Assembly: GCA_021234535.1 (NCBI GenBank)
Contig: CM037842.1
Location: 23,313,106-23,377,105, forward strand
Reading direction: 5' to 3'
DNA length: 64,000 bases
Source of the DNA: Stichopus chloronotus
Taxonomy: Eukaryota; Echinodermata; Holothuroidea; Aspidochirotida; Stichopodidae
Shown here in pieces: positions 21,759-33,785 of the stretch. The notes beneath the pieces are model-generated. The model searched no databases, was not told the origin of the DNA, and saw only the letters and a program-made list of their open reading frames with translations. Position 1 is the stretch's first letter; each line of letters starts with the position of its first letter. Position numbers and translations under genes: made by a program.

Positions 21759-22116
21759 GAGGATTCAGGTTTTCTCCGAGGGGGATTTGAAGATGGCTCG
21801 TGGATGAGTGATGCTCGTCCTGGGGTTTTAAGGTTAGTTGTGTCCACCTACTCTTGCAAAATTTTTGTTCACGTAGGGAGCTCCCACCTTAACTTTCATC
21901 AAACAAGAAGAAAAATAAAATTATCACTAAAACGTAGAAATTCTGAAGATAGCTTCAAAATCTAGCATCAAATGTAGACCACTCTACGAAAGCAAAAATT
22001 TTGAAAAGGGTAGGTGGACGCCCCTCCCCTTAGACCCCAGGGTGAATATCACCCATCCACAAGCCATCGTCAAACCTTCACCTCCACCCCTTTGGAGGAA
22101 ACCTGGATCCACCTCT
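21759..22116. mobile_element. Foldback/MITE element with ~120-bp arms
   Basis: The arm 21,759-21,880 is the diverged reverse complement of 21,980-22,116. Paired landmarks are 'gatggctcgtggatgagtga' against 'tcacccatccacaagccatc', 'tgtccacctactcttgcaaa' against 'ttttgaaaagggtaggtgga', and 'caggttttctcc' against 'ggaggaaacctgg'. The arms enclose about 100 bp of AT-rich sequence. No transposase is seen. The structure would form a strong hairpin in single-stranded DNA or RNA. Confidence 0.65.
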
Positions 22117-24004
22117 GTTATTTTTCTTTCATTGTAAAAGGTACAACATCGGTGTAAAATTGTTCGTGAAAGTATATAGCTACACCCTCATGAGTAGGGT
22201 TAATTTCCATTTTATACGTGTGAAAATGACATAGAAGTTGTGGAGACTGAGGGAGGATACTGTTTTGCGCCTATATGGTTGGGTGTAGGGGGACTAGTGT
22301 AGGTCATGTTGCTGAAGGAAAGCTACAACATGGGAAGGATGTAGATATAGGCACGCTATTACTAGGCAGCCAGACACAGGGGGAAGTTCCCTCAAAACAA
22401 TTTTCGATAAAAAGTCCTGCTATTTTGGAATGCAAATACAGAGAGAAAAGATGGAAATGTGCACCATTTTCATCAAGAACCTGTAAAAAAGGCAAAAAAA
22501 AAAAAATAGGACTCCTGCATTGATGCCCCTCCGAGTACTCTATCCCAATGGGAAGAGGGGGGAGCTCCCCTAGTGTATCACGTAGACACTTTTTTTTGGG
22601 GGGGCGGGGCTTCACCTATTGTATCATATACCCAACTGCAATAGGCGAATTCTGATCTAAGTCAAATGAAACACATAAACAGAGGACTTTCTTTTGATCA
22701 CCTGTATTTTATATTCATATTGTTATTGCACTTTTGATTGACTGAAAGAGAAAAATGACTGTTAAATTAAATGTTGAAATTAAATGTTGCTTGCAATGAG
22801 CATTGTGACTAGTGTTTAACTCCTTGCTCCTGTCGGTGGATTGGGAAGCAGTATTTATTCACATACCGGTACTCATTTCTAGTGGCTTTCTGATTTTAAT
22901 TTGATGTCCAAAGATCTGTAGTTAATATCACCACTGACTTGCTTGGCAGCTTCCATGTAGAAATAAGAGGTGGGGAAGGGCTATATAAGATGCTAGGGCA
23001 AAAGAAAATTATTTAAGCAACTGGAAATTGTGTATTGGTCACATTTAGCAAGAGTTGGAACATCTATAGTAATCAAATCCTAAGAGCATAACATGCCCTT
23101 TTCCTTGGAGGGTTGCATAACATTTTTCTCCATGAGGGTCTTAGGGGTCATGCAGGCAAAACAGTTAGCATAAAATCCTCCAGGTCTTGGCCATTTTTCT
23201 TCCAGTGCCATGCATTGGGTTTCAGAAGAACAATATGCAGGATTTGGGGTAACAGTGCACAGCCGCACTAAAAAGGGTTCATGCAGGGAACCAAGGGAAA
23301 GTCTTCATGCAATTTGCTTTATATTCCTTGCTTTTTAATTTGCTTTTTATACTGTCGTCCCATGCTTCTTGCTCCCCGGAAGGTATGCTTTAATTCGCCC
23401 TTGTTGATTGGCTGTATGGGCTTACACGGTGGAGTAGGCTGCATGCCATTGGTATACACTGTTGGTAAACTTGCAGCATCTAATAAACTATGACTAATAT
23501 AATTGTGCAGCATTCAGACACCCTGCACTGGTTGTATCATCGTACAGAGGTACAGAGAGGTATCAGTAATATGGAATATATATGTACGGTACAATGAGAC
23601 AGTAAAGCAGACCTACACCAAAACAGTTGATAGAACCACTCACTTCGTAAATTTAATTTCATCTATGAATTCCAGTGCTATTACATATCACTACTCTACT
23701 GGGAAATAAATTTGTACAACATCAGTGGTGTCTGAATGTATTCCCAGGCCCATAGCCAGACTAGGTACTCATCGGAAGGGGAAAAATTTAAATTTATGTA
23801 CATGCAACAACTATCGACCTATAACAAAATACACAATGTAAAAAAAGTAAAGAAAGATGTCAAGTAAATCCAACTGTTTTAACAGGTTTGATCTAAAGTA
23901 AGTGATGCAGAACTACCATGGATGATAAGCTATGTATACTCCCGCACAATAAGTTTGCGTTTAATACAGGGACTAAGATGAGATATTGTAGTCACTTGGT
24001 TAGT
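22117..24004. other. Interval with nothing firmly assigned
   Basis: It holds a hAT-like end motif (CAGGCCCATAGCCAG near 23,748) and G-rich and A-rich homopolymers near 22,495 and 22,590. Several 60-100-residue open frames (22,275-22,523 and 23,281-23,493 among them) have no recognised motif and overlap frames on the other strand. Confidence 0.35.
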
Positions 24005-24560
24005 GGAGCTAGATATTGCACTGTGCACCCATGGGGGAACGGTTGCCATGGAAACGCTTGAAGGAGATGGGTAGCGACATTCTAGGGGTACCCCATGATA
24101 GATCGATCACCGGTACAGCAGGGTCTTGTTGGGTGGTGTAAATGAAAACGTGTCCGTGCCGATGTGTGTGCGTGTGAGGGTGCGTCGGCACCTGTCCAAA
24201 TTATGATTTTTTTTTATTCAGAATACCTTGAAAAGTACATGAGCGATTAAGTTTAAACTTTGTACGTTTTGCATGATGCCAAAATGTCCAAGATGTATTG
24301 GTTGTATGGTAATTTGAGTCAAATTTGCTGATTTTTTAGGAAAAAAGCCAATTTTGCCTCAAGATTGTTATTTCCAGCGTAACCTTGAGATGTATTTGAG
24401 CATTTAATGCAAAATTTTGCAAGAACTTTCCTGAGAATGTAATAATCAAGGTATCTCACTTTTGTAGTTAAGAGAGTGAAATTTGCTGATTTTTTAGCAA
24501 AGAAAAGCCAATTTTGCCGCAAAATTTGTATTTCTAATATATCTTGAAAACTATTAGACC
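24005..24560 (+). repeat. Dispersed repeat family E, copy 1
   Basis: This block matches 26,990-27,500 in the same orientation: 'agtggagctag/tat', 'ccatggaaacgcttgaa'/'catggaaacacttgat', 'cgtgtccgtgccgatg'/'cttgtccgtgccgatg', 'acctgtccaaattat', 'gagcgattaag'. After a common head come tandem ~190-bp units marked by 'ccaattttgcc...atttccag...ccttga'. No coding capacity. Confidence 0.6.
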
Positions 24561-24596
24561 AATTAACTTAAACCTTTGTAAGGATTGATCTGAGTA

Positions 24597-25000
24597 CACG
24601 TCTAGCTATCGCTGGATGCACTCGGGCTGCGCCCTCGTGCATCGCTTACATTAACCCGTGCATTATCCTGCAGTTAATACACGGTCCAGGCGTTGATTAC
24701 CTTGAACTGAACTACAACATATATGCGTCGAACGGCACAAATACCTGCATGCGAGTACACATGTGAGAAGAAATCGAGTGTGCGTCAAAACTATTCCTAG
24801 AAATGTGTATTCCTCAGATCCGCACACGCCGTCACTCTGGGTACTTTGAATGCCCTTCAAAGCCCGTCTGGCGTCTTCATAGAGAGTAAACAACTCGAGT
24901 TCCTGTACAACTATGTAGTAGGCATATACGAATAGGCTGAAAAACATATTGAGTGAGTTAAGGTACCAACGCATGGAAAGTAACATTGCTACCAGACATA
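24597..25000 (+). repeat. Family D 3' block plus flank
   Basis: It starts with a good hairpin (ggatgcactcggg...ccctcgtgcatc) and 'attatcctgcagttaatacacggtccag', the end block of family D. The following 290 bp match the segment at 9,900-10,010 in diverged form (gggtac/gggtat, 'agtaaacaactc', 'actatgtagt'). Confidence 0.5.
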
Positions 25001-25084
25001 ATCACTCACTTTAAAACATGGTTGCATACGTTGAAATAAATTGTCACATTCATGAAAAAGGCAAAGGTGTGAAAGTCATGTTGA

Positions 25085-25870
25085 CACCATGTACCAGCCC
25101 CTAACACACTTTATTATGCGTTATAGTAACCGTGATGTTTTGACCTTCACCTCTGACGTCACCGATCAAGCGGACACACATCTTATACCCAGAAGACAAC
25201 TATCCACCAAGTTTGAACTCAATTCGACTAACAGTCTAGGAGGAGATGGTGACACAATTTTAGTGCATTATTGACTATTTGACCTTCAATCACGTGACTT
25301 TTGGCCTGGTGACTTCATCATTATTTAAAAAATGGTATCGCCTTTTTTTCAGTGTATGGAAGTTTTATAGCTGTAGGATATTCGCACATAGACATAATGG
25401 AAAGAAAAGTGTTTTTCGCTTTCATGACCTGTGACCTTTGAATTTTGGTCGTGCGGACACTATACGTCATATCCGTGCAAATACCCACAAAGTTTGAAGT
25501 TTATCGGACTTACCGTCTAGGAGGAGATCGTGACACACTTTTAAGAGCATTTTGCCGATTTGACCTATAATCACGTGACCTTTGACCTAGTGACGTCATC
25601 AATATCATAAAACGTTTCTCGTTTTGTCTACATTCCTTATATGCTAGTTTATAACTCTAGAATATTCACACACTGAGATAATGCTAAATATGTTTTTCGT
25701 TTTCATGACCTGTGACTTTTAACCTTTGACTTATGACTTTTTACTCCAGCGGACACTACACCTTATACCCAGGCACCTACCCACCAAGTTAGGGTCATCC
25801 GACGTACCGTCTAGGAGGAGATCGTGACACACTTTATGTTGTATACACACACTCTCACACACACACCAGC
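25085..25870 (+). repeat. Tandem ~290-bp repeat with CA-rich tail
   Basis: The word gtctaggaggagatcgtgac recurs at about 25,234, 25,514 and 25,810, with 'aatcacgtgacctttg' and 'acccaccaagtt' between. Units of about 280-296 bp end in a CA-rich run (25,844-25,865). One unit carries a perfect TGACCTTTGACCT at 25,576-25,588. It seems related to, but distinct from, the ~145-bp family. Confidence 0.6.
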
Positions 25871-26989
25871 ACATTTGGACACCCCTTTTCACCCCCTAAC
25901 CCCAGTGGGTAATCCTGATCCATGTCATTTGTATACAATAAGGTACTCCCACATAAGGACTACTGACCCACCAAGTTTTGGTTGAATACTACAAGGGGTG
26001 TGCGGTGGGCTGCCATTTAAGTATCATTTTTGGCGACTTCAACCGCTCAACTGAGTACAATATCTCCTCCTTGTGCACTACGTATAAGGAAAGATAATTG
26101 CAGTAATCAAGTTTGCTAATCTCGACATTAAAATCACATTTATTGTGAAGAAACATGAGGTAAAATGCTATAAAAGGATAAATGTCAGAGAATGGTCTCA
26201 ACAAAAAGAATCTATCAAGACATGATGGGCGATCTGAATAATCATGTTGCTTTTGTTTTAACGACGGGTAGATCAGTTCCCATTCCACATCACGTGATCC
26301 TACAGAGCAACCCGTCCTGGATTTTGTATTCATATTTTGGCGCGAACTTTCCCCCATCCGACCTCAGTCATCCTCGGGAGAGATGTATTCGAAAGAAGAG
26401 GCAATTAAACTGAGACTGGATGAGTTTCAAGTGATGTTTGTGAAAGTATCGCCATTTTAGAGTCCTAGGTGTGTGAGTAGGTGACTCAGACAACTTTTAT
26501 TAAACGCTTCTGTTGAGAGGTTTGCTTAAAGTTGATCAAAGAGAGAAAGATGAAACCATGAACGCTTGGGGTTCTAGGAGCAATCTAAGGTAGCTTAATA
26601 CAATGCCCGCAGGACTAAGGCCAGTGTTAAAGGAGTAACTCCCCTTTCTTACACTAAGTAATAAAACACGAAGCAAATAAAGTGCACATAAGCAGAAAGA
26701 AAATATTTGTACATGGTTGATATTGTGTGTCATTCATACACATTCCCGTTTTCGAATTATTCGAGAATTTTCAAACCGTCGATGTTCAGACAATAACCAT
26801 GTGCTTTGGTACTTCGGGACCTATTGTTCAGACTTGCAACTGTCAATTTATAACATTGTCCAGAAAAGGGGTGACTAATGTCTAGGAGTTAAACTAAAGG
26901 AATATTCGTAAGGTGATACCTTTTACGAATTGGCTTTAAGTTCCTAAATAGAAAATAAATTTTACGAAAATTTGTTTTCTAACCACTTG
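25871..26989. other. Interval with nothing assigned
   Basis: Open frames on both strands around 25,989-26,413 overlap each other and show no motif. Confidence 0.35.
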
Positions 26990-27830
26990 GCTAAACCACT
27001 TGGCTAGTGGAGCTATATGTTTTACAGTACACCGATGGGGGGGGGGGGGGACTGTTGACATGGAAACACTTGATTAGTAGAAGATAAGCGACACCCCAGG
27101 GGCATCCTATGGTAGACTGGACAGCTGGGTCCTGTAGGGTGGTATAAATGGAAACTTGTCCGTGCCGATGGGCGCACGCGTGTGTGTGCGTCCTCACCTG
27201 TCCAAATTATTTTTCCCCAGAATTCCTTGAAAAATATTTGAGCGATTAAGGTGAAACGTGGTAAGGTTGTGCATGATGCTAAATTGTCCGAGTTGTAATG
27301 ATTGTACGGTAAATTGAGTCAAATTGCTGTTTTTTGCTCCAAATTGGTATTTCCAGCATACCTTGAGAAGTATTTGAGTATTTAATGCAAACCTTTTCAA
27401 GGACTTACATGAGAATATTCAAGGTATATCACCTTTTAAGTACAGAAAGTGAAATTTTCCGATATTTGATAAAAATTAAACAATTTTGTCCCAAAATTTG
27501 GATTTCCAGCATATCTTATGAACTATTTGACCAATTCACCTAAAACTGTGTAAGAATTTACCTGAGAACACATGGTTAAACATAATATTACTATAATGAT
27601 AAATCCATTGAACAATGCTGATGTTTGAGAAAAAAGCCAGTTTTGCCCCAAATTAAGATTTCCAGTATATCTTGAGAAATATTTGACCACCTTACTTAAA
27701 ACTTTGGACAATAAACTTAAAACTATGTATGAACTTACCACATTGTTCAAGATATATGGTAAACAGTGAAAATTGCAAATTTTTGAGGAAAAGAAAAATT
27801 GCACCAAGTTTGGATTTTAGGCACATCATC
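26990..27830 (+). repeat. Dispersed repeat family E, copy 2
   Basis: Same head as 24,005 (poly-G run at about 27,038-27,050 replaces gggggaacgg). At least three diverged ~190-bp units follow, marked by 'ccaaattggtatttccagca' near 27,338, 'ccaaaatttggatttccagc' near 27,490 and 'ccaaattaagatttccag' near 27,648. Confidence 0.6.
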
Positions 27831-30800
27831 AGAACCGTTTAAGCATTGTCATGAAAACTTTGCAAGGATTTATCAATGAACACGTTCTTCAAGACGTAAC
27901 ACTGTTATGTTAAATCGCATGAAATTTGTTCCGTTTTTTGGGAAAAGTCCAAATTTGGTATGAAAATAGATTCATTGAATTTACATGACCACGTAACCTT
28001 ATTCTCTAACGATGTCACTAATAGCCTTGTGACTGGGACTTTTTTAACCAAATAATTTTATCTCAGTGGCAGGGTATGTGGCAAATAAACAGAACATCTC
28101 TGCCAACAACCACAACGCTTATAATTTGATATTGGCATAGCAGCCTCGCAAAGTGCATCTTTACTCCAACGCCCCACTGTATGTTCAATGAATGCCTATT
28201 TACAATGCTAAATAACTCTGAACTAGCCCCTAATCTAACCAATATCAATAACCATAACAGCTTGCTCAGATGTGAACTGAGTAGCCATGCTACTCCTGTT
28301 TGAATTTTAAGCAGGCGTTTTCAGCATGGACGCTGTATGTCACAGTGTCACTGTCAGTGCTCCTTCTCCCCACTGTATGGTTGTTGACCCTAACTTGGCT
28401 TTACATTAACAGTCTTCTGTCTGACCCTGCCGACTAAATTTTTAAGCTTGTTGTGCCTATTGATCCAGTCGCCGGTTAAACAACACAGTACCGAACGATT
28501 ATTCCCCACCCTCCACACGCAGAAAACTTTGGGGTGAGGGAGGAGAGCCAAATGTAACCCGTTGATCTCTATGTTACTAGAGAGATCAGTGGCACTGAAT
28601 TCTCGCTGCTTAATTCGACGTCCAAACATAGCAGTTGCCTCCCAGCCAATAACAAGGGAATTCACGAATAGAGCCAGCGCCCGGGTCAATTGTGTCGAAA
28701 CTCCATTTACTGAGCCGGACGAGAAAATTACAAGTTATGGCACAGTTATGGTACTTTGAAATTTGTACCATTCTGAATAAGCTTGCAAACGTCAACTTGT
28801 TTCCGGTAAGTGTTGGATACCTATTGATACACCAATTACAGATGTTTTCAGTTCTCAGTTAGTACTTCTTAGTAGGTCAACCGAAGTTACATCCGGTCAC
28901 TACCAAGAAGAACTTGAACAATAGAGCCGACATCTGCGTCAATAGACACCACATTTTAAGCCAAAACAATAATGTTAGCAGAACTGACCCCCGTTGTAAA
29001 TGTACTTGATTCCTGCCAATAATGAAAACGTACTTTTAAGGCAAACAATAATTTCAGCAGAACCAGGTCCTGCACATGTAAATAGGGGACTAATGTGCAA
29101 ATAACATATAGAGAGATGCTCTTATATCCTGCCCCTAACCACTAAGCCTAACCCTAACCTATGGAATGATTATAATTGTGTTATGTAGTGTAATACGCGC
29201 AGATACTTTTAAGCAGTTAGTGTTATTTCTCCTAGATCTCTGTGAAATGTGGTTACAGTAAACTTTTACAAACCCCAGGCCCTGTATTTAATACTTCACT
29301 GAAATTAAGGCATAACGGCGATGAGATACTCCCGTGTGTATATGAATCACCTCCGTGGATGATTGCCCTCTTGTTTACATGTTAGTGTCTATAGTAACTG
29401 AAGATAGAGCATTACCTCTGATACTGGTCTTGGGGGGTCAATTCTAGGAGGACGAGGGGACATGTCCGCACACATTTCGATAGGTGGGGGACATCATTTC
29501 AAATGTACCCCCATATTTCCTAAAAAAAAAGAGAAATGTTTTGACTCACTTTTTGAATGGAAGGGGTACATTGTAACAATACTAGCCCCACAGTTTTGGT
29601 GAGTGACTGTAGTTCGTGACCACTGTAGATTTATCAACACATCCTAGAATGCCAAAGCTTTCCGCGCACTTCTCGAGCATCGTTTTCTTTTCTTATGTTA
29701 ATGGACAAAAAAGGTAATGGATTGATTGACTTACCTTGCCAATAAAGATTAAGTTACGAGGAATACATCCGTTGATTGTGTACTTGTTTGTTTCTTTCGA
29801 AGCAGCTCAAAATTAATGAAGATCATTACCCTCCCAAACCCCCAACCCCCGTACTTACATGGAGTAACGGTAACGTTTCGAATGGCAATTATCAAGTTAA
29901 CGAATTTTAAGTACGTATAGTAGTCTTATTTACCCGTGACTGATTATATAATTGCTTCTTCTGAGTTTACATTTCCTTACAAGTCAATTCCTAAAACATT
30001 ATATTTCGGAATAAAGAATTTCTAGCCAAGGCAAAATTCGGTCCATATACGCAAACGTCCTTCCGGCGCCCGCTCAATAAAAAGATTGTGGCACGTTTCT
30101 TCCCCATCAATGCCCCACCAAAATTTCAAATTACCCGAAAAGGGAGAACTGAGGTCAAAACTCTGTTGGTGATCGTATATTTGAATGAATTGTCAATTTA
30201 CACTCAGGCCTGTCGTGAACGGGTAGGTCCTATCCCCCCCCAAAAAAAAAAATAGCGACGATAGTCGGACAGTTTAAAATACTAATTAGAAGCTTTCATA
30301 TCAAAGTATAGCACGTTTTATGACGTTGAAAGATACCTGTAATTGAAAAAAAAAACAGTCTCAATAAAGCTGAAATTCCGTTTGGATTTCTCATATTTCA
30401 GTCTAGAAGTGAGGATAGTCAGAAAATCTAACATACCAGTTGGAATTTTCCATATCTCAATCTAGCACATTTTATGACTTCAAAGAAACCAACTATTGCA
30501 CTAGATTGCATCTAAGTTTACCCTGAAGGTGAAAAATGTCCCAAAAGGGGGTGGGGACACCTCCTCACTTACAATCCTCTAGCAGATCTAGACCAACCAT
30601 CACTCTTCTCATTCTTTCCCCATTTATCAAAATACTATGGTATGGCATCTTTTTCTCTTCGATGTGGCTATCATTTTCAAAAGTTATCGACCGGTACAAG
30701 AAAGAGTTCTACCTTGTCATGCAATCATCGACGGTTGTAGCAAACTAATAAACAAATGTAATCGATGAGAGTAAAATTGTTGAAATAACTTTTCTGGAAC

Positions 30801-30955
30801 TGTACTTTCTCAGAGGGAAAAATTGACTGCAATAGATACAAAATATTGCACCAAATTTCGTTTAAGGTCACCTGCTAATTGCAAATTCATCAAAAAGAAA
30901 ATAACCTGTTTTCGTTAGAAAGAAAAAGTGATGACTCTTAACTTTTCAGAAAATC
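27831..30955. other. Long interval, no gene assigned
   Basis: A more GC-rich, CpG-containing block at about 28,400-28,800 is open in several frames on both strands (minus 28,390-28,689; plus 28,562-28,759) and could be an old element or a regulatory region, but no motif decides. Short G/C homopolymers and 'gggggacat' words near 29,440-29,500 resemble ones at 36,930-37,000. Confidence 0.3.
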
Positions 30956-30959
30956 GCAA

Positions 30960-31320
30960 TATCATAAATATTTGAGATAAGAACAATTCAGATTATTACC
31001 ATTTACCATATAATGATGTTTTTCTCATTAATTGAGACATTGCAGACAAGTGAGCTCCATTTAAAGGCCTGGTACATGAAGCCGAGGACACCCGGAGGTG
31101 CCGCTCCGGCAATCTGGGAGGTTTGCAAAGACCAAAGATTTCGCATACGCTCCTCGCCAACCGATGGTGACGCTCCGCTTAGATACTCCTGCTCGCAGTA
31201 CGTACAAAAGGATTTTGCCCTCAGGCCTGGTACCCAACCCTGCCTGAAAACCACCTGGCTAGGTGCTTTATATGTCATATCGATGACGTATCAAAGCAAA
31301 AGATGACAAAAATGATTAGA
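30960..31320 (+). repeat. Dispersed repeat family F, copy 1
   Basis: Words 'gcagacaagtg', 'aatctgggaggtttgcaaag', 'ctcctcgccaaccgatgg', 'cgctccgctta' and 'gccctcaggcctgg' recur in diverged form at 31,440-31,760 and in a third copy split at 31,820-31,944 / 33,231-33,400. Both strands are open here (97 and 91 codons) without known motifs. Confidence 0.5.
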
Positions 31321-31439
31321 TTCTGGCGGTGCTATGATACTGTTTACTTTCTATTCACTCCTCACTCCTGCCTAACCGTCGAAATTTTTTTTTTCTAGAA
31401 ATTTCGCCGAGGATTTTGAACCACTCCCTGTGAGAGGTT

Positions 31440-31760
31440 TCGCTGAAAATTCCCATAATATGTATTACCGTTTTTCATAGATTAATTTTCAACTTGTAGA
31501 CATGATATCAATCCATTGAGAATGGGATTATGCAGCTAGAACACACGGACAACGCAGTTTCGAATATCTGGAGAGTTTGAGAAATCCAAAATTTTCTCAT
31601 ATGCTATGTGCGCTAACTCATTGTGGTTCTCCGCTTACACAATAATCCCGCTCAGTAATTAGTAACAAACAACTTGGGGCAAACATCTCTCCTCCCGAAA
31701 AGAAAAAAAAAAATCAGAAGTCCGTAAATCAGAAGTCCTGTGCTCTGATCAGCCCGACTG
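31440..31760 (+). repeat. Dispersed repeat family F, copy 2
   Basis: Diverged direct repeat of 30,960-31,320: 'gtagacatgatatcaatcca', 'gtgcgctaactcattgtggt' and 'ctccgcttacac' correspond in order. Confidence 0.4.
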
Positions 31761-31819
31761 AAATATTTGCAAAGTACTCAGAGAAAATGAAAGAAGATGC
31801 GTAATTCATTATGATTCTT

Positions 31820-31944
31820 GTATCACCTCGACCCCCATCTGATATGTATTACAATACCATTTTTCATACATTGGCTTTCTTACAGGAATTGAGGAATTGC
31901 AGACATGATATTCCTGTTTCAAGGCTGGGTATGCAGTTTAGGAC
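31820..31944 (+). repeat. Dispersed repeat family F, copy 3, left half
   Basis: 'tatgtattacaataccattttt' and 'gcagacatgatattcctgtt' align with copy 2. The copy is interrupted at 31,945 and appears to resume at 33,231. Confidence 0.4.
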
Positions 31945-33230
31945 GGTCGTATGTAAAGCCTTTTTAACACTTATTCAGGAATTTGAGATATCTTTAATTG
32001 ATTTCAGTTATCTCAAATTGAATTTCATATATCTCAAACTGACTTTTAGGTATCTTAAATTTATTACAGATATCTAGTTATAACTACAGATATCTTGAAA
32101 TAATCTGAGATATCTACAACTATCTAATACGTAAATAAGAATTTTAGATGTCTTAATTTGTTTTACAGATGATCTTCAATTCAATTTCAGATACCTGCAA
32201 TTCAATTTCAGATATCTTAAATTCAATTTCAGATATCTGAAATTCAATTTCAGGTATCTAAAAGTTACTTTCAGATATCTAAAAGTTACTTTCAGATATC
32301 TTAAATTCAATTGCAGATATCTTAAATTTAATTAGAGATATCTCAAATTCAATTCAAGATATCTGAATTTGCAGCTCACATCATGTTTAATTTATGCATG
32401 TATGCAGTGTTGTCGGCCAATTGTGATACTGATAGGTCAACTGGGATGTACTTACATGTCAACATCCGGCTGTTATAGGCTATGTTGGGTAGGCCTACGT
32501 ACTAGTCCTTTTGTACGGTGCATTGAACTTCAGGATGGAAGTTCGTACAACTTTGCAATGCACTTCTAGACATCTACCGCAAGTGTCCATTATATCCGAT
32601 ACTGGAGACGTATGGTTGCTCGGAGGCGATCAAGCACATCGTGCAAGTGGCTGACATATCTGCATGCGTAGCTTGGCCCAGCTAGTATAACTGCACTACG
32701 CCAGAACTGTAATTCAGATAATGATTATACTGAATTCTCATACTGTACGGTTTACGTATACAGTGCTCACAGTCCAGTACTTTACACATGGTTATGCAGC
32801 TTTCCATTTCGCGCCTTTTCATAGCTCAGGAATATAAACTTCAGACATCTAAAATTTTGTTTCAGATATCTGAAACTAAAGTTCAGATATCTGAAAATTA
32901 ATTTCAGATATCTCAAATTCAATTTCAGTTATCTAAAATTTAATTTTAGATATCTAACTTTCAATTTCAGATATCATAAATTCTATTTGAGATAGCTCTG
33001 ATTCAATTTCAGATATTTCGGATTGAATTTTAGATATTTCTAATTAAATTTAAGATATCTAAAATAGACTCAGATATCTTGAATTAAACTCCAGATATCT
33101 GGAATTGAATTCAAGATATCTAAAATATATTTCAGATATCTCCAATTTAATTTCAGATATCTAAAATATTAGCCAATTACAGATATCTGAAATTCCTGAT
33201 TAAATGTTAACAGTGGCTTTCCATACGGCC
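31945..33230. mobile_element. Foldback-like element with palindromic 21-bp subrepeats
   Basis: The left end (31,945-31,993, starting ggtcgtatgtaaagcc) and the reverse complement of the right end (33,230-33,181, starting ggccgtatggaaagcc) match over about 50 bp, including the shared tcaggaattt and agatatct. Inside each end lies an array of ~21-bp units whose core is the palindrome AGATATCT, often extended to TTTCAGATATCTGAAA (left array about 31,985-32,370, right array about 32,845-33,195). A ~470-bp non-repetitive core separates the arrays. Long terminal arrays of short subrepeats around a core are the described architecture of foldback elements, including sea-urchin TU elements. No transposase frame is visible in the core. 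The element appears to split a family F repeat. Confidence 0.6.
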
Positions 33231-33400
33231 GAGAAATGCCATTGATGGCTATCTGGGACGCTTGAAAAGCCTAAAATTTACTTGTAAGCTCCGCGCCAAC
33301 AGATGTGGCGCTCCGCTTACATGAGTCCTGCCACATATGCCCTCAGGCCAGTCTCGGTCCCTGGTTAAAAACCCAGGACGCACGTCCCCGGGTTGTTCTT
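33231..33400 (+). repeat. Dispersed repeat family F, copy 3, right half
   Basis: 'gctatctgggacgcttgaaa', 'gctccgcgccaacagatg', 'gcgctccgcttac' and 'gccctcaggcc' align with 31,108-31,230 of copy 1, continuing the copy broken at 31,944. Confidence 0.5.
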
Positions 33401-33707
33401 TCATAGACTTTTCACAACATGTGCCTTCAATCACTAGACCCTGACAGCTTCCAGTCCACCTGTCAATCATCAAATTTATCATTTGTCTCAATAAACAATG
33501 TCTGACCAGTTTTGCCTTTCCAATACCATTTGGAGATACAGAAATCCTTCTTTCCAAAGCTCACAATTCTACAAATACTTCAGAGATTCCGGGTTTTTTC
33601 TTCTGGTCACGTTAATGGGTCACGTTAACGGACGTTACCCCAGACCCCAGGGGGAAACATATTGGACCTGTCCAAAACCACCCGGGGCAGCTTCAATCAA
33701 TCAAACC

Positions 33708-33738
33708 TGTACACACACACACACGCACACGCACACAT
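33708..33738 (+). repeat. (AC)n microsatellite
   Basis: Run of acacac with two g interruptions. Confidence 0.85.
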
Positions 33739-33785
33739 TTCAATTTGAACTGACGACTGGGTCGAGCATCTTTGGAAAGTCAAGT

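Noticed and set aside
28390..28795. Gene in the GC-richer block with frames open on both strands
   Set aside because: No recognised motif, no convincing splice pair, and frames overlap on both strands.
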